Source: Gremmenia infestans (taxonomy: Eukaryota > Ascomycota > Leotiomycetes > Helotiales > Hamatocanthoscyphaceae). From it: DNA of 64,000 bases. The notes under the pieces were generated by a model that was not told the DNA's origin, made no database searches, and saw nothing but the letters and a program-made list of their open reading frames with translations. The stretch covers positions 372,001 through 436,000 of the forward strand of contig JAFEVB010000021.1 of the NCBI GenBank assembly GCA_032629725.1. Direction: 5' to 3'. This document shows, piece by piece, positions 54,424-64,000 of the stretch. How positions within the stretch are numbered: position 1 is the stretch's first letter; every line of letters starts with the position of its first letter. Both the position numbers and the translations under genes were made by a program.

Positions 54424-55552
54424 TGGAAGTCGAATGCTAGATGTGATGGCTAGGGAGAGACTGTTTTGGGACAACGAGTAAAGTGGGCTCTTCAAGATAC
54501 GATTATGACTTAACGTTGGATGTGAGAGGCTAGATAGTATCGAATAATGATTGTGCAATCGATTATAGATTACGACTCGCGAGCCGGGTCACAGAAAGGA
54601 CTGCAGGACGCAAAATACCTCGTCGTGGTTCCACACAATATATTGAAGCACCCCCAAACCTCACCCACCACCTTTTGTTTCCCCTTTTATCACTCTCCAC
54701 ATGCACTTCTACATGCTCGTATCCATTCCATTCCTCAGATCCCAGGTCGGGTAGGAGGAACGGGCATTATCGCCGAGAGTGAAAGCATTGAATGGCAAAA
54801 TAATCTGACGTTTCTTCTGGGGATCTTTGAGGGGACACGAGCTAATATTATTGATGTTGGGTCACGAAACTATGCGAATGACTATGCAAGAGACTTTATA
54901 AGATTTGCCTCATCTTGTCATGTACTGTAGGCCACTCGATCTCGAACTCAGCAGAGCCCATTGTTCTGGAGCCGAAACACAGGGATCCGCACAAGGTTAC
55001 AGAACAACATCCGCTTGTAGAGTACGAGTACGAGTATCTCCTTGACGCCTTTTGCACAATTAGGAGAAGGAGAAGTACCTAAGTAGATAGGCTTGGACTT
55101 CTTGTCTTCCGATCTATACATTTTAGCCCTGTATATACAGATGTCTAAGATTAACTTGAGTAGCAACTAACTTACCCCTGACTGAAATATATCGTGTGGA
55201 AGTCCTGAAGTCCCCGTCCTCGTCTCGTCTCCCCAAGTTCCGGGAGATCTACATGCCAGGCCGGTACAAGTCCGCGCCAAGGATGCAACGGTATGATGAT
55301 CTAAAATTAAAATTGCCCCTTGAAAGGATCGCGCCGATGTTTGTTTGACGGGATAGTGGGCTGCTATGAATATACGAGATTAACAATGGAAAACAGAAAC
55401 TTTCTCTTTCCCAGTCTCTCCTCTCCCCTTCAACAAATCATGACATCCACTCCCTTTAATTGACCTAAATTATTGTGATCATTCCCGCAGCGCAAGCATT
55501 ACAAACACAATCCTTATCACACTCGTATTGCCAGCATATATCTACAGCAACT
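54424..55552. other. Intergenic, 1.1 kb
   Basis: 3' flank of the RmlD-like gene and promoter of the RA-PH gene. The last 150 bp include a pyrimidine-rich tract. No additional gene. Confidence 0.45.
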
Positions 55553-57915
55553 ATGTCTGGAGATCAAGACGCAACCTCGTCCCCGCCAAAGTACTCTAGA
55601 TACAGATCAGTACGACACCAGACGCATCCCACGAAAACAGAGTCTGCACCTCCTGTGCCAGAAGCACAGCAAGATGCCTTCTCGAGGACCAAGAGCATGT
55701 CGCGCTATAGGCGCTCAAGGGCTGTCGCGAAGAACGAACTCGCAGACCAGCCCCTACCCCCTCCAGTCCCCTCAATTCCCTCAATCCCCTCGAGAACACA
55801 AAATTCTGCGGCGCCTCATCCAGCCGGACGCGATACAACGAGAAGAGTAACAGACCCTATACCGTCAGCACAGCGGCAGGTCCCTGACACGGGGCGGGAA
55901 CAGGTGCGTCCAAAGGAGACGGAGAGAGAGCGTCTACGTCGCAAAGCGCAGGAATATCGCGATCGGGAAGAAGCACAGCGCAGGCTCGAGGAACAAGAAG
56001 CGCGAGAAGCGGCAGAAGAGGAAGCTGAGCTGGCCCGGCGCAAAGAGGAAGAGGCTGCCAAAATATTGGCTGAACAGAAGCGCAAGGATTTGGAGCGTCT
56101 GGAGGCAGAGCTTGAGGCTGCCGCGCCAATCGCTCCGAGGATTACAAGTCCAGGTCGCGAGAAATTCAGCTTCTTCTCGAGGAAACGACCTGTGAGTAAA
56201 TCAGCTCACCCCAGGACTTCGGAAAGTGGAAGTGGATCTGGAGGAAACTCGATGTCGAGAACGGAAGCTCCGCGAGCGATTCTTGAGGGAGGTGGGGGCA
56301 TTGTGCCTCAAACTGATGCTCCCATCTCTGCAAGTAATGCTGGGGAAAGAGTAAGTCTCACTAACCCGAAAGGATTCATGGTGCTGACAAGATACAGCGA
56401 GTCTTGATCCGATGCAAGCAATCCTCGATAAACCTCCCAATCACCCCTGAGACTACCCCTGTGGACATTACATTTTCAGCTGCAAATATCATGACCCAAA
56501 ACGTTAATCCATCTACGGCTATTATACTTGAATCTTATACTCAACTTGGGCTTGAACGACGAATACGGAAATATGAACATGTTCGAGATATCATGAATTC
56601 GTGGGACAGGGATACACAGAATGCTCTTTTACTCCAAGACTCGGATTCTCCAAATCATGACCATGATCTCGAGGCATCTGCGGCTCCGAAAGAAGCACCT
56701 CCAGATGTCACGGTTTATATGTACCATTCGCAAAAACCTCACAGGTGGAACAAACGATACATCACACTTCTTTCCTCTGGTCAAATATTCGTCTCCAAAA
56801 AGCCTCGTATCAAAACGTCAGACAAGGATATAAACAACATCTGCCATCTCTCTGATTTCGACATCTACACCTCAACACCCCAATACACTCGCAAAAGTCT
56901 CAAACCACCCAAGAAACACTGCTACGCCATCAAATCCCAGCAGAAAACAACCATGTTCCTCAGCACAGAAAACTTCGTCCACTACTTCAGCACGGACGAT
57001 AGCTCACAAGCCAATATATGGTATTCCGCTGTCCAACGCTGGCGCTCCTGGTATCTCGTAAACCGCATGGGCGAAGGCGCCAGAAAATTGAAACCCAAAC
57101 CCTCAAAACCCACCCATACCATCAGACCCTCCACTTCCACCTTCGTCGACGAGAATCCCTACACAATCGGCTCCTTTGCACCCCTCATGAACACCGACCG
57201 CTTCGCCAACGCCTCCCCGCCAAAAAGAGAACTAGACTATGACTCTGACGAAGAAAACCGCCCTCTCCAAATCCCCTTCCACCTACGCAACTCAGCAAAT
57301 CCCTCCCCATCAAAACGAGACTCAAAACGCCATCCACCCCCAGTATCCTACAAAGTATTATCAGAAGCAGAAGAATTCTCCTCATCAGGTCTACTAGGAC
57401 GCACATACTCACAGCGGCAAAAAACGCTCCAAGCCCGCGACTCCTCACAATCCCAAGCCCAAAATGCCGGCGGTCCATTCGTCAACGGTCCCGACGTCCT
57501 GCTCAACCGCGAATCAAATGGAGCGCAACACAATCACCAGCGCACCAACTCCGTACACAGCGTGCGCCGCCCCACAACCAGCGGAGAAGGCATGAAGCCC
57601 AAGCCCCTCCTCGACTTCACGCCCCATTTCAAGGAGGCGCCGCAGTGGGATAAACGGGGAAAGGGACGGGGCGTTAAGGCTGAAGAGGGCGTTAAGCTAG
57701 TTGAAGTCGCTACAACGCACGAGGCGGCGCAGATGGCGGCGGGGTTGAGACCTGAGAGGGATGTTTTTAGACGGGATCAAGTTGTTAGTAGCGGTGGTGG
57801 TGGTGGTGGAGGAGTAGGGGTTGGCGTACAGCAGAGGCCGAAGACGGGGAGGAAGGACGGTGGTGGGGGGCCGTTTGTTGAGGGGGGCTTGATCAGTGGT
57901 GCGGGGAGGGCATGA
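55553..57915 (+). CDS. RA-like and PH domain adaptor protein (Ras-association/pleckstrin homology)
   Basis: Two exons, 55553-56350 and 56398-57915, encode 771 residues. Residues 1-115 are disordered with PLPPPVPSIPS. Residues about 125-190 form an Arg/Glu-rich coiled coil (ERERLRRKAQEYRDREEAQR). Around 267-350 is an RA-like domain: RCKQSSINLPI...TTPVDITFSAANIM and YEHVRDIMNSWD. At about 370-485 is a PH domain: VYMYHSQKPHRWNKRYITLLSSGQIFVSK... with the terminal Trp helix SQANIWYSAVQRWRSWYLVNRM. The last 290 residues are low complexity with a Gly-rich end. Layout resembles fungal adaptors linking small GTPases to membranes, similar in order to Grb7/RIAM. The intron is 47 nt. Confidence 0.8.
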
Positions 57916-59346
57916 AGAGGAAGGAAGGAAACAGGGAATGATTGATGATGATTTTACGGCTGCGGTTATTGGGTGCGGGGAGTCAGTTAGGTATTTGCAA
58001 TTGGCTGCACTTTTGATCAGGGGATTATACTCCGTATGTACTTTGTTATACCAATTTCAATTTCGATGCTTTTCACATAACATAGTCTTACTACTTGTCT
58101 TTATTAACATACAGTTTTTCTCACCTACGCTGCTTCCTGTTATCCCTCCCCTGCCTGGCCGATTCCGAGATCTAGAGTATTACGCTAAGTATAACGAGAC
58201 ATCGTCCTCTATTCTAGGGGTAATCAAGGTAAAGAAGGATTAATCGTTGAGTTATCAAACGACATATAAACTATAGTAAACCGGTTCAAGACTCGACTTG
58301 CTGGTGAAGAAGACAGAGAGGTACTATAGGGGAGGGGATTGGATGAGAAAGTTATTCTTCGGTGGGAAGGAAAGGAAAAGGAAAATGATTGTGGGGGGGG
58401 GGTATAGGACTTGAGTCTCATAGCCAACGGGAGGAGGGAGGAGAACGCCTGTTTCTTGACTGTAAGCTAGGCGGATTGTTGGGGTATTATATAAAACGCA
58501 ATTAGATCGATTGTTTATCTCTGTTGTAGCTTAATTCTTTCATAGCCCGTCAATTAGTTCGGTGTAGCATGCATGGGTCCGTAACTTCTTTAAGTAGGTG
58601 GTAGGTCTAAGCCGGAGTATGCCAGAGGGTTGGTTGTCTGGCGTAATAAATAAGGACTTCCATTAGGCCGTCTTTGCAATACAAGTCGAAATAGCAGAAG
58701 CCCACCTGTCGCCCCTCGTTGATTCGTTCTTCAGCTCGTCCTGATGGGGATGTGGCGTCGATCCTATATCACCGTAAAGTAACTGAGAATATAAGCCTGG
58801 AATAAAACAGCAACCCATTGGTTCCAGGCGACTAGCTCTAGGCGCGGTAAGCAGGATTTGTTTGCTTCTGCTTGGATCTGCGTGCTATTCTGCGTGCTAT
58901 GGTGCCGCGCTTCTTGATCCGGAGAACTCTGCCCTCATCACTCTGGCTTTGCCTATGAAGAAGCGTCCTGACATATGAGATTTGATCTTGAATCAATCGG
59001 CGTCAACCAACTTATAGGTTCTTTCGAGGGATGCTACCACATCAATGTTGTTGTATTGGATGCAGTATCCCACTACTCCACATGTACCGGCCGTTCCTGT
59101 ATCTTAGAACTAACTCTTTAGTCGTCTCAATAAACAACGTCGAGTACACTAGATTGCTACAAATTTTCGTACTTAGGAACACCAGAAGGATCACCAAACT
59201 CACGAAGATCCCAATCGCTGGTCATTCGACAGTCAGACCTTGCTAACTGTAAACCAAGAAAAGAAAGTTCTGGAAATTGAAAATACCACAAACAGACGGA
59301 AAATATACATAAAAGATGCACTGACCGATCAAAATCCACACTCCAC
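57916..59346. other. Convergent intergenic region, 1.4 kb
   Basis: Between the 3' ends of the RA-PH gene and the five-exon gene; UTRs expected. A poly-G stretch occurs near 58395. No gene recognised. Confidence 0.4.
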
Positions 59347-62089
59347 TCAATACAAATCCATCTCATCATCCCTCTTCGCCCTATCAACATGGCCCCTAAC
59401 CCTCGCGATCTTCCTCCTCCCGACCAATCCCACAACCCCCTTCCTCCTCTTCCCCTCCTCCTCCACCAACCCCTTTACAGCATTGACCCAATATCCCCTC
59501 TCCTCCTCCCCAACACCATCCACGCCCTCCAACGCCCCCGCAATCCTCTCCGCCTCACCCAGAGTCCCCTCCTCCCCTTTCAGTCTCAAAGTACAAACCC
59601 TCACCACAAGTCTGGCAAACGACGCTTCCGCTACTCTTACACCAGCAGCAGTGTCATCGAGGCTGAGAAGTAAATCAAGGGCAAGCTGTTCACAAAGCGC
59701 CTCGTCCATTTTTCCATGCGCAGCGCGACACGCAGCAATCAAGGTCGGGATTTCAGATGCGGAGGTCTGCGTATTGATTCCTGTATATAGACACTCGCCA
59801 CCCCCGCCATCAGACCCAATACGGAACCTCTCCATCTCCCCCATCAGCACATCCGCACCTTCCCCCGGCACATCCCTCAAATACCCCTCTGGATCCGCAG
59901 CCGGTTCCTTGTCATCATCATCAGACAATATAACCTGACAAGCAATCGCCAAGGCCAAAACGGGCCGAGACTCGAGCTCTAGTTGCGTTTCGAGGAATGC
60001 GATGCAGTCGGTCGTGAAATCTGCAAGCAGTTTTCGAAGATGTCGGTTTAGTCTGATGAGGAAGTCTTTGTGCCGTGCGAAGTCGGGGTGATGGAGGGTC
60101 TTGCGGTGGATTAAAATGAGTAGCTCATCACGCTGTTCCCTGCCCTCCAGTTTCAATTTCTCAAAAACGACAAAAAGCGCATCCCGTATATCACCCTGTC
60201 TGCCATCGCTCTTCGCAACCTTCAGATTCTGCAGCGCAATCTCAATTTCCCCTACAAGTATCTTTCTGCGTCCGCGGAACTCTCGCTGCTCTATAGCTTT
60301 TTGTTGTTTCTTCTCCACCAGCTCGGCATACTGATACGCTCTTCGTTGCTCAGGGCTCATCTGCGCAACATTACCCATCAACATGAGTTTTTTCAAATCT
60401 CCTAACTTAGCCTCCCACTTCCCCTCCGCCATCCAATCCACCATCTCATATTTCTCCACCTTTCCCAAAACCCCCGGCGCCTCATAGTGTACCCGAATCC
60501 CGCCCACGCCCCACGCCCTCACAAGCTCAACGCCGAGCCTCCCCACCGCATAGTCCCAGAACCCATCGCTTTGCAAATTCTCATACCACTTACTCAATAT
60601 CGGCCTCCACACCGGTTCGGGTCTCAAATTGCCAATGCCACCGATAACCGTTCCGTCGCCTTGGAAATATTTCACATTCGGCCAATCGGTTAAGAGGAAC
60701 CCCAAGTGGGGAACGGGCATAGCATTGTCGCGGGAGCGGGAGAAGAAACTGTTAATCGCGCCGCCGAGGAGTGTGGAGGTGAAGGACCAGCCGAGCTCAG
60801 CGACGGGTTCGGATTCGAAGAAGGGCTCGTTGATACTGAATTTTCCTTTGAAAGACGGTGTTCCTATCAAAGCGAGATTGATTGCGTGCTAGATGGCACA
60901 GATCTGGTAAGCAAGGCAAGCCAATCAATCTATGTAAAAGGAGAAAGGGAGAAGAAGGTGAGTGGGAATTGAAGATATGGACGGAATGTCTTACAACAAG
61001 TTCATGCACAATAACCAGCGCGCAAAAAGCCTGCTCGGCCAACCTCTCACTCGCACTCAAATCATTCCTCAACAGCGGCGTCAACACCTGCGTACTCACC
61101 GTAGCCAGCACAGCCGCCATAGACGTCTCATCCCCCGCCTTGACATCAACCTCCGACCCAACCGTACGCGCCAGCCACGCACCGCCCGGCTGCAGCGTCA
61201 CGCGATCTATTTCGTGGTACCGCCCGTCGCTTATCGTCCACCAAATCTTTCGTTGGAGGATGGGCAGCCATTGCTCGACTTGCTTCCGCGTCTGCGAGGG
61301 GTCTATCCAGCATAGGGGCCGCCGGTGGAAGGTTTGCAGTTTTGTGGGTGTTTTGCGCGAGGGGGGACGGGGATCGAGATGGGAGGGTAGGGGTTTGTAT
61401 TCTCCGCATAAGAAGGCATCGATCTATAACATGTTAGTACGGAATGTGTAGGGTAAAGGAAATAACTACCTACCCATTGGCTTGTATGTATATTTGCCAT
61501 GAATCTAGATGCTAACCTGAGAACCGGATCCAGGACGTCGTATACAACAGGGTTATCGAACGTGAAGAAGCCAATGTTGCTCGGAGGTAGGGTGTAACAT
61601 TCTCCTATCACGTCTAATGGTATAGATGGCCTGTTGTTAATTCTCTCAACTGTAGTTTCCCATCTCGAGAAAAGGGGACTTGCTTATAGATTAGCGAATG
61701 GATGGACTAGCTTTAGAGATACAACTTACTGAATCGGATTCGTGAGCGGTGTAATACTAGCATCCGGATCTGGAAACGCACCCATATCCTCCAGCATCCG
61801 GGAAGAGAACCCGGAGAACCATTTCGTTTGGTACGTATTGATCGCCTCAATAGCCTCGATTTCACCTGCTGTTCGAGAGAGGATGGTAATAAGTGGATCA
61901 GTTGGGGTAAACCCTGCAACTTAGATTAACAGAAGTAGATATACAATGAAGTTGGCATCGCCCACCTGATTTCCCGTGCGGGCGAAACAAATTGTTTGGG
62001 TCGATTGGCGCTACGCCGTACTTCTTTGCGAAAGGCGTCTTCGGAATAGGATCGCCCATTGGCGTCTGCTGAGCAGCAGTTGCTGCCAT
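59347..62089 (-). CDS. Uncharacterised conserved-type fungal protein, five exons
   Basis: Five exons, 62089-61966, 61913-61730, 61663-61474, 61423-60995 and 60888-59347, encode 822 residues from MAATAAQQTPMGD. The N-terminus has PIPKTPFAKKYGVAPIDPNN. The N-terminal half has IPLDVIGECYTLPPSNIGFFTF and QWLPILQRKIWWTISDGRYHEID segments, then TLLGGAINSFFSRSRDNAMPVPHLGFLLTDWP. A helical, charged region AYQYAELVEKKQQKAIEQRE and a C-terminal alpha-helical repeat region follow, ending AKRDDEMDLY. No signal peptide or catalytic motif was recognised, and I cannot name the family. All five junctions keep frame. Head-to-head neighbourhood: none; upstream lies the BRCT gene's 3' end. Confidence 0.78.
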
Positions 62090-62581
62090 ATCGGTAATAT
62101 TACAGACTTTGTTTTTATCAATTGAGGTTGGATAGTTCAAAAAAGAAATCACTAATCGCTTTCAGGAAATCTGTGTCTTTGTTGAAATGCCGCCTTTAGA
62201 TCCACTCTTCGCGAACTTCACAAGAATCCCTTTGTTCTTTGGAAAGAATGGATGAGGATTTATAAGCAGGCTTCAAAGAGATGTACAAAGCGAGTACTAA
62301 AGAGGCTGCGACAATACCGAGAAATAATTACAGCAAGTTGTGAAAAGTAGACTTGGTGGTGACTGACCAAGGGCCTTCATCAAATGCTGATGGATTCCTA
62401 GCTAATTTGTACACATGTCTCCTCCTATAGCAAGGATGACCTATCTTCCCAAAGTAAAATGGTATCTCCGAAACACCGTCCATGATCTGTCTCGCCGGAC
62501 AGTCTGATGCCATTATCAGCCATAATAATTAGCAAATGCTCCTCTATATACACATGAACGTGTTGGTACAATGTGTCCTCT
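62090..62581. other. Intergenic, 0.49 kb
   Basis: Promoter of the five-exon gene and the 3' flank of the BRCT gene. No other signal. Confidence 0.4.
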
Positions 62582-64000
62582 CTACCCATCAATCAATTGC
62601 CCGAAAATCAGACTCTGAATGATATCCTCATCGGTGATGACTCGTATTTTTTTCGGCGGCGGCGTATGGCTGTCTTCTGCTGCCGTTGGACCACGTTTCT
62701 GCTTACGTGACCGTCCAGTCGACGTACTCGAAGAAAAAATGGCAGTCTGGGCAACCTGCTCTTTGCTGTCGACGTATAATATATCAAAGTCGCAACCTTC
62801 AGCTTCCGCATCAAGCAACTTCTTACGCGCATCTGAATAGTCCACGGCTTGCCCGAGGCGTTTAGGCCCTAGAACACGTGTCAAAAACATGAAAGTCTTT
62901 CTTTTGTCATCTGCTCGGCCCTTCCCCATCACTAACAGAATGGATTTGCCCTCTAGCATTTTACGTCTAGCGGCAAATGTGGATTGCAGAGTAGCTTCCG
63001 TGACAAGATAAGGGTCCACCTTTTGGCTAAGGTGTGCATTGTTCAGATAACTGGAAGAGCCAGCACAGAGGAGATATGGGGCCCAATCCACAAGTAACCC
63101 TTTTGCTACGGACGCAGTAATCCAGCGACCCGAGAGACAGGGTAAGCCCAGTGCGAGAGCCTGCATGTATTTCGGTTTTCGTGAATGATCGTCTGCAATG
63201 AGAGCAACGAATCCTGTTGATTTCGCTGCCGAGTTAGGTAAAAGCTGGGGCTCGTCTGCAGAAGAGCTGCCTATCTCAAAAAGACAGTCAAACCCATCGG
63301 TCAGGATCTGGCCACCATTTTCGGAAATAGCCTTAATCACAGCATCCTTCTCTTGTTCAAACTTAACGTAAGACACGGCGAAGGCCATTCCACTAAATAG
63401 TCCTCGATACTGAGCACCTTTCGCTGTAGTGGTTTCAGAAGTGAGGGCTATGGGGTCTTCACTTTCATCTCGCAACGCACGAGTTGTCGATTGGCGCTTA
63501 GAGGAACGAGAGGGCGCTATGACTTGCTCACTGCCGTCTAAAGAGATGGCGCCAGACTTTCGTTTTGCATTGCGTTTCGGGGCAGCCGAGATCGGGCTCT
63601 GCTGGTTTTGATTGGTTTTAGTAGCGGCTATTCGTCGAGATGATTGTGCGGTCGAGGCTACACTTACGGTATCAAAATCTGCAGGGCGTGGGGTCGACCG
63701 TGGAATGGCAATTGGGTCATTGGAGACTGAGGAAGAAGGTTTTGCAGATCTTGCCGAGCTGGATTTCTTCGGAGGTTCTAAGATAATAGACCTCGTTCCT
63801 TTGTATGACTTAGAAGCGCGACTGGATCGACGTGGAGTGGCAATGTCTTCCGGAAGCTTCTGAATAAAGTCTGAAGATCGCCTTAAATTTTGAGATGGTC
63901 CTTTAAGTTCGCTCTTTGTTCTCAATCCTCGTTTTGCTACTGGTTGTTCCAATTTAGTCGACGATGGATCAAGAGTACTCGTTGGCTCCTGGAGTGTATT
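62582..64000 (-). CDS. crb2: Crb2/Rad9/53BP1-type DNA-damage checkpoint protein with tandem BRCT (5' end outside window)
   Basis: Frame open from the right edge to a stop at 62582-62584, 472 residues; no start inside, so the gene continues beyond 64000. The first part is basic and Ser-rich (TPRRSSRASKSYK, KRNAKRKSG, RSSKRQSTTRAL), as in the linker before BRCT repeats. From about YRGLFSGMAFAVSYV comes BRCT 1 with IKAISENGGQIL and LSGRWITASV (the signature Trp), then BRCT 2: EGKSILLVMGKGRADDKRKTFMFLTRVLGPKR...FDILYVDSKEQV. This is the organisation of Crb2/Rad9/53BP1, which bind phosphorylated H2A and activate the Rad53/Chk kinases. The methylated-histone (Tudor) part would lie beyond the edge. 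Family good; orthologue name inferred. Confidence 0.8.
   Translation of the reverse strand, partial: NTLQEPTSTLDPSSTKLEQPVAKRGLRTKSELKGPSQNLRRSSDFIQKLPEDIATPRRSSRASKSYKGTRSIILEPPKKSSSARSAKPSSSVSNDPIAIPRSTPRPADFDTVSVASTAQSSRRIAATKTNQNQQSPISAAPKRNAKRKSGAISLDGSEQVIAPSRSSKRQSTTRALRDESEDPIALTSETTTAKGAQYRGLFSGMAFAVSYVKFEQEKDAVIKAISENGGQILTDGFDCLFEIGSSSADEPQLLPNSAAKSTGFVALIADDHSRKPKYMQALALGLPCLSGRWITASVAKGLLVDWAPYLLCAGSSSYLNNAHLSQKVDPYLVTEATLQSTFAARRKMLEGKSILLVMGKGRADDKRKTFMFLTRVLGPKRLGQAVDYSDARKKLLDAEAEGCDFDILYVDSKEQVAQTAIFSSSTSTGRSRKQKRGPTAAEDSHTPPPKKIRVITDEDIIQSLIFGQLIDG

Noticed and set aside
1..64000. CRISPR arrays, rRNA and tRNA genes
   Set aside because: No regular spacer-repeat arrays or rRNA sequence were seen; no convincing tRNA B-box context was found by eye. 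A tRNAscan run would be decisive for tRNAs.

Overview
This is a window of nuclear DNA from a filamentous ascomycete (Pezizomycotina). Genes are dense on both strands and carry short introns (about 45-285 nt) with GTRNGT donors and CTAAC-type branch points. The gene content is typically fungal: Opi1/Ccg-8, Zn2Cys6 regulators, a fungal-rhodopsin membrane protein, UstYa (DUF3328) proteins and a BBE-type FAD oxidase. A Leotiomycetes-like source is plausible but is only an inference. I rebuilt exon structures by hand from splice motifs and frame continuity; for every spliced model the exon lengths sum to a whole number of codons.

Layout. 0-5.2 kb: the end of an unrecognised gene, then opi1/ccg-8 (-) and apm1, the AP-1 clathrin adaptor mu subunit (+). 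6.2-14.4 kb: an accessory block with a DHA2-type MFS transporter that has an in-frame TAG, a secreted FAD-linked oxidase, a first UstYa-family gene, a 57-residue secreted peptide with one Kex2 (Lys-Arg) site, and a second UstYa-family gene. This looks like a compact, undescribed ribosomal-peptide (RiPP, dikaritin-like) cluster and is the most interesting part of the window. 15.8-30 kb: a fungal-rhodopsin membrane protein, TRP4, a lysine-rich protein with a cupin-like tail, a secreted DUF4185-like protein, a polytopic membrane protein, protein phosphatase inhibitor 2 (glc8) and a MARVEL-like four-helix protein.

29.8-35.8 kb is gene-poor. It holds a short TIR element with a TA target duplication (MITE), a single-pass cell-surface protein and a small hypothetical gene. 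35.8-44 kb is a second accessory block: an NmrA-like reductase, a regulator with two C2H2 fingers plus a Zn2Cys6 cluster, a medium-chain reductase and a Zn2Cys6 regulator, i.e. two oxidoreductases interleaved with two transcription factors. 45-47 kb holds two ribosome-biogenesis genes, nop10 and nob1. 47.1-53.3 kb is almost empty. 53.3-64 kb holds an RmlD/MAT2B-like protein, an RA-PH domain adaptor, a five-exon protein of unknown function and the 3' part of a Crb2/Rad9/53BP1-type BRCT checkpoint protein that runs off the window.

Proposed logic of the 6-14 kb block: the peptide enters the secretory pathway, Kex2 cuts after Lys-Arg, the two membrane-anchored UstYa oxidases and perhaps the FAD oxidase modify the released core, and the MFS protein would export the product. 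Only the gene families, motifs and their order are visible in the sequence; the pathway is inferred.
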